DNA of 64,000 bases. Origin: Epithemia pelagica. Taxonomy: Eukaryota > Bacillariophyta > Bacillariophyceae > Surirellales > Surirellaceae. Positions 1-7,334 of the stretch are shown here, one piece after another. A program made the translations under genes and the position numbers. The DNA is taken from assembly GCA_946965045.2 (NCBI GenBank), contig OX337238.1:2604001-2668000 (forward strand), in the 5' to 3' direction. Below the pieces are notes generated by a model. That model made no database searches. It was not told the origin of the DNA and saw only the letters and a program-made list of their open reading frames with translations. Positions within the stretch are counted from its first letter, which is position 1; every line of letters starts with the position of its first letter.

Positions 1-1322
1 GCGTTGGGGTTGTATGTGACCCGACGGAAGGCGGCACTGATATCATCGGCGCTGAGCAGTATGTCTTCCGAGGGATGGTCAATACGCAGATTGTAGATGT
101 ACCGCAAAAAGCGTAGGAAAGCCGTGCCGTAAGCCACCGCGGGGTTACAGTCATCGTCATGTCCAGCATCTGGAATTTGGGCATTGGTGTTGCCGTCATC
201 AGTGTCTGTGATTTTGGAGCTTGGATCGATGCACAAGCGGCCGGTGTCGCCGATGCGGTGGGGTTTGGGCGCTACCCAGTTAATGAGTGAAAGGAAAAGA
301 CCGGGGAGGAACCGCCAGATAATTCGGGGAAGGAAAAGATGATACTGTAGCTGTTCCTCTTTCTTGAACTTTTTGGTGATTTCCTCTAAGTTTTCTTGGA
401 CCCCGGGGTAGTTGTCAAGGAGGTTGCGTTGGGAAACGGCAACGCGACTACAGGAATAGTGGCCTGCGAGAGGGGCGCCCAGGTGAAAAAGTTGCCAAGT
501 GCGGGCATAGTCCAACCGTGGATAGTCCGGTGGGGGCTCAAAAGCTTTGACGCGGTCAATGATGTCGAAGGTGTCTGCCAGGCGTCTGTGATGATTATTG
601 TAGATTCCGCCAAGCCAGCGGTACATGTCCGCATAGACAAAGTTTGCGCGACAAAGGGCAACGGCAAGCAGAAAAGCCTTACGGAATGGAAGGGGTTGGG
701 ATTTGTCTTCGCAGGGGGGTATGCGACAGACAGCAAGAGAGGTGCCATGAGCAGCAGCAACGCGGAGACGATGATAGAAGTGGAAGCTTGGCGAGGAGGC
801 GACTAGGTTTTGTTGGTCCTGTGGGGACAAAAAATCCCATGCGTAGTGGCCGAGCAATTCAGGGGAAACAACATGGGGTGCGGTTGCCGCAAGGGGAGTG
901 CCGTCAGGAGCAGCATGGGATGTGCCGACGTTGAGACGGTCAGGACCGAAACCAATTCGTTTGCGATGGTGTGTGAACGACCAGAGAGGGAACAGGGGAA
1001 GAATTCCCCAGTTGGGCACCAAGGAGGAAGAGGCAAGGAGGAGTTGGGAGCGATCGGCGTCGGTCAAAAAGGGGTTGACGGTGGTTAACACCGTGTGCAA
1101 CGTTGGCAACTCATAGGAGACCCGAGAGGGGGCAGCACGTGGGTGAGAAGGAAATACTGGTAGTTTGGGGACAGTAGGGACAGCCTCAGTAGAGGGAGCG
1201 GGAAGGGAGAGGAGAAGATCTGCCGTAGAGGTGGGATAAAATTTCTCTGGTGAAGTGGGAGGCATTTCATCAGACCACGGCGAACGGGCGCAAGTCGAAC
1301 CTGGGCGATGATGTGCCGGTAG
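1..1322 (-). CDS. Reverse transcriptase region of retroelement (partial, downstream of TGA)
   Basis: Hand translation of the minus frame gives about 440 uninterrupted codons from the TGA at 1323 to the left edge. Near the end is INWVAPKPHRIGDTGRLCID and then ILLSADDISAAFRRV. The latter fits RT palm motif A (D-x3-A-F, first catalytic Asp). Between them is an acidic insertion rich in Asp and Asn. The YxDD motif lies beyond the window. The first Met after the TGA is at 1265, so translation could start there, but the frame also continues directly from the upstream ORF through a UGA-CUA context (see findings). Predicted role is RNA-dependent DNA synthesis for transposition. The upstream 300 residues match nothing I recognise. 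Confidence 0.7.
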
Positions 1323-3434
1323 TCACGACGAGGGCGGGGGTTGTTGAGGGGCGTTTGGACGGTTCGGACGGTCTGAAGCCATGTGGGCTGCAAATTCCGG
1401 TGTAGGTTGGAGAAGGTGGCGAACGCGATCATGGTGACAGAACTCCCAGAGCGGTTTAAGGGAGGATTGGGGCCAGTTGGAGATAGCCTGGGGAGAAAGG
1501 CAGACGTGGTGTCGATTGCATTGCAACGGTTGGCCTTCCGAGTTTGTGCGTGAACGATGGGGACCGGTGCACCCGACAACAGAGTTCTTGTCGATGTACA
1601 TAAAGCAATATTGCTTTTGGTCGAAACGGGGAATGGTGAGGGAAGACGCGAGGTCGGCAAGGAGCTTACCTGAGTGGGTATAACGTTCCTTCCCTGCCGC
1701 GGTGAGGGTGACAAGCGGGACGAGAGCTTTTTGGCCAGGGCGACGCTGGGGTTGAGCGGAGTCAGAACGAGCACGCTTGGGCGGTGGTTGGTCGGCAGCA
1801 CGGTCAGGAGGACGGTCCGAGGGAGAGCGACGCCGTTGGGCACGATCGTAGCGTTCAAGAGGAGAACGAGAGTCACCCCGGTGATCAGGACGAGATGGTA
1901 GGAGATAGTTGGGGGTGGAGCGGCAAAACAAGGGTGACATGGAGTTGGTGTGTTGGTGGGAGAGTATTGTAGGAGCCGTAAATAATAGGGTAAAGGTGGA
2001 TCGCCAATCCAAACAGTAGGTGAGATTTGAGTCGGTTGAGTGCGGGCTCACATCGTAGATGAGAGTGCACTGGGGAACAAAGCCTTCAGGGTCTGCGGTG
2101 GCAGGGCAAGCTATTTTGGTACGATTCTGGGCGCCCCAGCGGAGGAATTGTTGAAACAGGTCACAGGTGTGATGGAGAAGGGCCTGAGACAATTGTAGCG
2201 TGTGACTGGGTTGCGAGGAAGCCAATGTCGACCATGCATCTCGAGTTTGAGCTTGATCAAACTGATGAGCTGCCCAAAGCAATTGACCGGCAAGGGGACC
2301 GCGGAGAAGAAAGGGGCTAAATCCTGGAGGGAATTGGGGGAAGGAGTCGTCGTTGGTGAGTACCGTGTTTAAGAAAAACACAATATGATGGAAGAACAGC
2401 TTAAACTGGGTGCAGGAGAGACCTTGTTGCGGGAGGCGACCCTCTGGGGACAAGGGGATGGACCATAGGAAGTGCCAAGGAGTAAGGGATAGATATAATG
2501 ACTTAGGGTCGTCGAGATGAAGAGTCTGACCTGCGTTGATTCGGAATGTTCTCAGTGCTTTACGCGGGGCTTCTGCGTGAAGGAAAGACTGAGAAAAATC
2601 GACGCGGAACGGAGCCACCGGGTATTTGGAAGCTTCGATGGCGGCGGCGAGGAGGTCAATGGCCGCTACCTCGGCGGCAGAGCTGCGATGATCAGCGCCT
2701 GCGTAGGGCAGAACTTGGCGCAGCCAATCGTTGTTGAGATGGCTGGGGGTATGGAGAAGCTCGTGGGAATAGGAGGGACGTCTCGTGGTTGTGGGCAAGT
2801 TGGGGTCAACCAAACGTAGATCAGTAGGTAGAGCAACGATGCCCAGGAAGGCCCATTGGACTACATGAGGTGGGAGTTGGTCTGTGTCCTGGAAAATAAA
2901 GCGGTCAAAAGTAAATTGACCGCGCTCTTCCATGGTGCGTCGGATGAGGGGAAGATACGCGGAGGAAGCCAAGGTGGAATGCACATATTTGAGCCTTGTG
3001 CTCGTAAACCAAGTTGGGTTGTCAACCGGGAGATACCAGGGTGAGGTAGTGGTGGAAACCAGGGGTGCGTCCCAGGCCTGACGTTGGTGCGCCAAGGGGT
3101 TGAAGGATTGGGAGTGGTAGGACTCCATGGCTGGAGAGGCTGGGTGATAATGAGTGGGTCGACGTGGTGGGTTGTGGGGTGCATGAGGAGAGGCGTTGGA
3201 GTAGGCATTGGCTGTAGAGGTGGAAGGAGATCGCTGGAGGTGGGGGGGAGGAAGGGGGGGGAGGAAATGCTCCTGTCGCGAGGGAGGACGAGGCGGAAGG
3301 TGCTGAAAGGAGGTTTGGGTGGGAAACGACGGTGGGTCCGGACCGACGAGGAGACGATTCTGATGGGGTTGAGGTGGCGGCTGCTGTGGTTCCAGCTGCT
3401 GAGGGGGTGGAGGAGCACGCTGTTGTGGTTCCAT
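1323..3434 (-). CDS. Gag-like ORF2 of retroelement, 703 residues
   Basis: Starts with ATG at 3434 and ends at TGA 1323-1325. The first 90 residues are Pro/Gln/His-rich (disordered). A central alpha/beta-looking region of about 400 residues has no motif I recognise. A basic Arg/Ser/Asp segment resembling RNA-binding tails lies at about residues 540-600. Near the C terminus is a Cys/His cluster (CTGPH followed 15 residues later by CNRHHVC) that could be a zinc knuckle-like site. Position before the RT and the putative zinc site suggest a nucleocapsid-like role. That is inference. It shares its frame with the ORFs on both sides. Confidence 0.6.
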   Translation of the reverse strand: MEPQQRAPPPPQQLEPQQPPPQPHQNRLLVGPDPPSFPTQTSFQHLPPRPPSRQEHFLPPLPPPHLQRSPSTSTANAYSNASPHAPHNPPRRPTHYHPASPAMESYHSQSFNPLAHQRQAWDAPLVSTTTSPWYLPVDNPTWFTSTRLKYVHSTLASSAYLPLIRRTMEERGQFTFDRFIFQDTDQLPPHVVQWAFLGIVALPTDLRLVDPNLPTTTRRPSYSHELLHTPSHLNNDWLRQVLPYAGADHRSSAAEVAAIDLLAAAIEASKYPVAPFRVDFSQSFLHAEAPRKALRTFRINAGQTLHLDDPKSLYLSLTPWHFLWSIPLSPEGRLPQQGLSCTQFKLFFHHIVFFLNTVLTNDDSFPQFPPGFSPFLLRGPLAGQLLWAAHQFDQAQTRDAWSTLASSQPSHTLQLSQALLHHTCDLFQQFLRWGAQNRTKIACPATADPEGFVPQCTLIYDVSPHSTDSNLTYCLDWRSTFTLLFTAPTILSHQHTNSMSPLFCRSTPNYLLPSRPDHRGDSRSPLERYDRAQRRRSPSDRPPDRAADQPPPKRARSDSAQPQRRPGQKALVPLVTLTAAGKERYTHSGKLLADLASSLTIPRFDQKQYCFMYIDKNSVVGCTGPHRSRTNSEGQPLQCNRHHVCLSPQAISNWPQSSLKPLWEFCHHDRVRHLLQPTPEFAAHMASDRPNRPNAPQQPPPSS

Positions 3435-3590
3435 GTGCTGGGGTTGCAGAGGAGCACGAGAGACAGGGACTGGTGCAGGAAACCGTGGCGAGGGGTCCAG
3501 GGCTGCTGGTGAGGGAATGCGAGCCGTTGGAGGGTGAAAGGCTGTAGGACGACGAGAGAGGCTTTCTGCGGGAGGTTCCAGAGGGAATGG

Positions 3591-5291
3591 TCAAACTTCC
3601 GGTGTCTGGGGAGAGGAAGGAGGGTTTTTTTGCGAGGGTTTGTCCGGGGAATCGACATTCAAACGGGTAACCGTGTTGGGTTGGGGTGGGTTGAGGGACG
3701 AAGATGGTGACCGCTCTTGTGGGGTGGATATGGCGCGTTGAGCGAGATGATCGTTTGGGAGGTGATTCAAAAAATCCGGAAGGTATTTTTGGACATCAAA
3801 GGAAGAAAAGGATTTGAAACCGTAGGAGGTGGACCACGACTGTGTTTGAGGGCGAAAGAGGAAAGGAACGTATGTGTGGGTGTTGTCCACGTGAGGGATG
3901 TTTTGAGGGAGGAACAGGTCGACGTCTTGGGAGGATAGCATGGTTGCTTTCTCCCGAAAGAAAGTGAAGAATTTGGTTCGCATGGTATGGGACGGATTGT
4001 TTTGGAGGAGTGCATCCGAGAAAAGCTTGGTTGTAAGGGAGAAGAAAGGATGCACAAACAGGGCTTCATAAGGGTGGATACGAGCCGGATAAGAACGGGG
4101 AAGGTTGGTAGAGATGGGGACGTTCTTGAGGGTGGTGAGGTCGGATGCTATCTGCTTGGAAGTGTGCCAAACAGTAGCAAAGTCGTCGGCGCGTTGACTC
4201 ACGGTGAGGAGCCAATCGTTGACAAAAGGGACGTCAAGCCAAGAGAGAGTTGTTGCCAAGTCTTTGAGATGGGAAGAACGAGTGGCTGGCATCGGGTTGT
4301 AGGTTTGATTCCAACCAAGAATAGTGTTAATTAAACTGGCGGAGTCAGGAATGGAGGCAGGATCGAAAAGGAGACCAATAGGAAGATGATGATGACGAGG
4401 AAGGGGAAGGGCGGAAAGAGCAATCCAGGAGCCCTCGATAGGAGAAGTGTTCTCAACGGGAATTGTGAGAATGGGTTCGTCGACGCGATGGAGGCGCGAG
4501 AAAATTTGATGGGCATGTGGGGGGGAGTCTTGGGAGGGGATCCAAAGAGAATGCCACGGGTCGTCAGGCGAGTGGAGGCGTGACGTAGACTGTTCAAGGA
4601 TAACAGTGGAAAATAGGGCTCGGTGAGCACGGAGGGAGGCCAGTATGGAACTGGGGTGGGAAGTAATCCACGAGTAAGGGTTAAGTTGTGAAATGGATTG
4701 GGGACGGATGCCCGATTGGAAAGCGAACGCAGGGGCAATTAACGTTGTAGGAAAACGAAACTGCGAGGAGCTGATTTTCTGGGGGGTATCGGAAAATACA
4801 TGTGCTTGCAAGCCTTTTCCGTTGAAGGCAAACGCCGTGGGCCCGAGGACAACCAGGTAAGGGCCGGATGGGGGTGGGATTTTGGAGGAAAGCTTGCTGG
4901 GATCGGTGGTGGGAGCCGAGTCAAGCTGGACAACGGCTAGGAAGCCGGCAATAGTAGGTGAGTCTGCAGCCAGGGCATACTTGGCAGGGGAAGTAACTAC
5001 GGTAGCGTCGGGAGAGGAATTATTTGGCCCAAAATTCAAGGAAAGAAGATTGGCCAAAAATTCCTTCTGGATTTCCTTGGATTTTTCTTCAGGGGACAAG
5101 AAAATAAAGTCTTTAGAGTTTTGGAGATCGGTAGGGTGAAGAGGAGACATGCCGGAGAACTGATTTGGATAGGTTGTGGTGGATGCCACAGGCTTGAACA
5201 AACCAGAGGGGGAAAACGAAAGGAACGACTGGGTCGTATCGGGAGAGATTAATCCGCGAAGGGTAGGATTAATAGCGAAAGATAACGACAT
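3591..5291 (-). CDS. ORF1 of retroelement, unknown function, 566 residues
   Basis: First ATG of the open frame is at 5291 (residues MSLSFAINPT). The frame is open upstream to 5354, where a hydrophobic run rich in Phe and Leu would be encoded, but that start would be TTG. It ends at TGA 3591-3593. The protein is rich in Ser, Pro, Leu and Phe, with a Pro/Ser-rich tail. No known domain was recognised. Its position as first ORF of the element suggests a structural (capsid-like) role, unproven. The frame stays open across 3590-3435, so ORF1 and ORF2 could form one polyprotein if the TGA is read through. Confidence 0.5.
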   Translation of the reverse strand: MSLSFAINPTLRGLISPDTTQSFLSFSPSGLFKPVASTTTYPNQFSGMSPLHPTDLQNSKDFIFLSPEEKSKEIQKEFLANLLSLNFGPNNSSPDATVVTSPAKYALAADSPTIAGFLAVVQLDSAPTTDPSKLSSKIPPPSGPYLVVLGPTAFAFNGKGLQAHVFSDTPQKISSSQFRFPTTLIAPAFAFQSGIRPQSISQLNPYSWITSHPSSILASLRAHRALFSTVILEQSTSRLHSPDDPWHSLWIPSQDSPPHAHQIFSRLHRVDEPILTIPVENTSPIEGSWIALSALPLPRHHHLPIGLLFDPASIPDSASLINTILGWNQTYNPMPATRSSHLKDLATTLSWLDVPFVNDWLLTVSQRADDFATVWHTSKQIASDLTTLKNVPISTNLPRSYPARIHPYEALFVHPFFSLTTKLFSDALLQNNPSHTMRTKFFTFFREKATMLSSQDVDLFLPQNIPHVDNTHTYVPFLFRPQTQSWSTSYGFKSFSSFDVQKYLPDFLNHLPNDHLAQRAISTPQERSPSSSLNPPQPNTVTRLNVDSPDKPSQKNPPSSPQTPEV

Positions 5292-5386
5292 GACAAAGGA
5301 AGCAAAGGCAAAGACAAGAAAGAAAGAAGAAAGGAAGAAAAACACCAACAGCAAACTTGATAGAGATTGCGTTGCTCCAAAAACTC

Positions 5387-5455
5387 ATGCCACAGCGCCA
5401 AATTGCCAAAATTCACTCCCCATCGGAACGTTCCAAAAACTCTCTAACAACGACA
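5387..5455 (+). repeat. 5' LTR remnant (last 69 bp)
   Basis: This 69-bp stretch, from ATGCCACAGCGCC to AACAACGACA, is repeated exactly at 11762-11830. Upstream of 5387 the two copies have nothing in common. The 3' copy continues for another 197 bp back to a canonical LTR start, so the 5' LTR is truncated rather than short. The minus-strand retroelement begins immediately to its left. Confidence 0.85.
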
Positions 5456-5472
5456 GGTTATGAGCCCAAGCG
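5456..5472 (+). other. Primer-binding site, half-tRNA-Met type
   Basis: GGTTATGAGCCCAAGCG starts directly after the 5' LTR end. Its reverse complement contains CTCATAACC, which looks like the anticodon arm of a tRNA-Met (CAU anticodon). Drosophila copia primes from an internally cut tRNA-Met half with a similar GGTTATGGGCCC site (family knowledge). The host tRNA sequence is needed to confirm. Confidence 0.7.
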
Positions 5473-5764
5473 TTATCACTGGAGTCTGGTACTAATACTT
5501 TCATACTGTCTCATGTCACAGTTTCTGAGAAACAGTTTACTTAAGCCTCTAATCGTGTTGCGACAGAATGCTATTATGCCTTCCGCATCAACCCGAACCC
5601 TTACCGCCTCCTTCAAAGGCAAGTGGGAGTCAACTTCTTCGGTCTCCCAAAAGACGAGAGGACATCTTTCGTGGTTCTCACAGTTTCGTTGCACGAATCC
5701 TGTTGAACGAGTTCACATCCCCTCGAAGCCTTTGACTTACCTTTTCCCTTTTCGACCTTTGACA

Positions 5765-6541
5765 ATGACTGAAGCCGATAGCACGGAGACTGGCATTCCT
5801 GCCACCCCTGACTCGAAGAGCTCTTCCGGCGGGATGACCCCTCTCTCCACGGGTCCGTCGCCTGGCGATTCTGGATTCCTTAAGACCCCGATTCAAACTC
5901 CGACCCTCAAAGATGTGACTATGAATGGGATCACCTTTACCAAGAAGAAGACGCGTACTTTCGAGTTGGGCGCATTTGCCAAATTTCTCAGTCTCTTGGA
6001 GGCTTTCGAGAACACCGATGCACCCATTTTGTCCGACTTCATGCTCCTTCGTGAACGCGTCATCAAGAAATATAACGATCTTCTTCTTGCGAACAAGTGG
6101 CTTCCTACTACGATTGACCACGCCAGTTCGTCCTTCCAGAGCAAGAGTTCTTCTCCACAAGGCAAGTCTGGTGATTCTGGTTCTGGCGGTCGTCGCTCCT
6201 TTCTGATTGACACCACACCACCGGCTGATGGTGCAGCGAATTGGCGTCCTCACCCCGGCAACCCATCCAAAAAGCAATACTGGTGTGGTTTGTGCCCTAA
6301 TGGTCTTCCCAACGGGCTTGGTCGTTGGGGTAACCATAGCACGGACCGCCATGATCCGAACAAGGTCAAACAGCGTACTCGCACCACCGCCAACCGTACT
6401 TCTACTACACCCACTCCGACAACAACGACTGCACCCAACACTTCGACTTCATCTGTGTCCGACGACACTGCCGCCGATGATTCAAACACCGGTACTACTG
6501 CTTCCGTTGCGTTGCTCTCCTCTTTGCGGGATTTTTCTTAG
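5765..6541 (+). CDS. gag: Gag protein of copia element, 258 residues
   Basis: Starts at the ATG at 5765 (MTEADSTETG). The frame is open further upstream, through the LTR remnant and primer site, but that part is non-coding in copia elements. Acidic, Ser/Thr-rich N terminus, then a helical segment (about residues 50-105) plausible as capsid, then a zinc finger-like CGLCPNGLPNG...H...H around residues 175-200 and a Thr-rich tail. It would form the virus-like particle and bind element RNA. Stop TAG at 6539. Pol lies in a different frame and begins about 800 nt later. Confidence 0.75.
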   Translation: MTEADSTETGIPATPDSKSSSGGMTPLSTGPSPGDSGFLKTPIQTPTLKDVTMNGITFTKKKTRTFELGAFAKFLSLLEAFENTDAPILSDFMLLRERVIKKYNDLLLANKWLPTTIDHASSSFQSKSSSPQGKSGDSGSGGRRSFLIDTTPPADGAANWRPHPGNPSKKQYWCGLCPNGLPNGLGRWGNHSTDRHDPNKVKQRTRTTANRTSTTPTPTTTTAPNTSTSSVSDDTAADDSNTGTTASVALLSSLRDFS

Positions 6542-7328
6542 GGCGGACATCCCTCCAATGTTCCACTGCCCTTTTACCGCTCAGATTGGAGATCTTTTTT
6601 CTTTACATATTTGTTGGATTGTTACTTGGATGATGTCCCTTTGGTTGTCGATGTTGGCTGCTTCGTGTTTTGGTTTTGACTCTTTACCGGTTTACTGTTT
6701 CCCTTTTACTTGGCCGTGTGTATACTCTTTCTGCTCGCGCTTTTACGTTTTCTTCAAGATTCCTTGGTGGCAATTTCAATGGTCCTTCGGTCGTCTCAGT
6801 TGTCGGTTGTCGCGCTCTCACGTATTCGGTTCCTTCTTCTGGCTCTGGTATCTCTTCTGTGGCGTCTTCGATTCTACGTTGATTGTTGGTTGTCACGCTT
6901 TGCGACTTGGTCGGCACTCCTCTCCCTTACTGGATCATTTGGATAAACTTGACTCGGACTCGCTTTTACCCACTCGCTTCCCTCCCAGTGGTTTTGATTC
7001 GCGTCTTGGTTTGGGTGCTCATGTTGTCAACTTGACCTCTTTGTCTCGGCTGATTCTCCACCACCGACTGACTGTGTTTGGATCTGCTGCAGATCCGCTC
7101 CGTACTCCGTTTCTACCTACACGGCTCTGGGGCGAGAATTTTGGTCGACGACGACGCAGACGATTCCAGCCATCGACTGACCTCTACCTTAGCTACCTCA
7201 AGGGACTCGATGATGACAGTATTTCCAACTTAGTCTTGATGGCGTTCCTAACACCTGTTGACGATTGTTGCTTTTGGGATCCTGTGTTATGGGACAAGTT
7301 TTCGGACGGACTGGGATTCGAGCTCTAA
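6542..7328 (+). other. Open frame between gag and pol, same frame as pol
   Basis: The frame used by pol is open from 6207 (inside gag) to a TAA at 7326-7328, only 6 nt before the pol ATG at 7335. The gag-pol spacer therefore encodes about 260 potential residues in frame with pol. The first part is very rich in Phe, Trp, Leu and Cys, because the DNA is T-rich. The last third looks more protein-like. It may be an N-terminal part of pol cut off by the TAA, or non-coding spacer. Confidence 0.4.
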
Positions 7329-7334
7329 CCACCT

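Larger units (their letters stand above)
1..5386 (-). mobile_element. Retroelement of unresolved class, partial (runs off left edge)
   Basis: Minus-strand element with three consecutive open segments in the same reading frame: 5291-3591, 3434-1323 and 1322-1. The last has reverse transcriptase sequence. Reading all minus-frame codons from 3593 down to 1 shows only two stops, both TGA (3591-3593 and 1323-1325). No LTR or terminal inverted repeat was found within the window. The upstream end abuts the truncated 5' LTR of the copia element at about 5386, so one element probably inserted into or was joined with the other. The class (LTR, DIRS, LINE or other) cannot be decided, because the palm motifs after motif A lie outside the window. 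Confidence 0.75.

Noticed and set aside
396-3547. Plus-strand ORFs over the retroelement (for example 396-806, 3084-3512)
   Set aside because: They are antisense to the long minus frame that carries RT motif A and have no motifs of their own.
1323-3593. UGA as selenocysteine in the retroelement
   Set aside because: No reason to expect Sec in these proteins and no SECIS-like structure could be identified; termination or read-through is simpler.
5387-5455. A complete 69-bp LTR
   Set aside because: The 3' copy extends to a TGTC start right after a polypurine tract, so the 69 bp are better explained as a truncated LTR.
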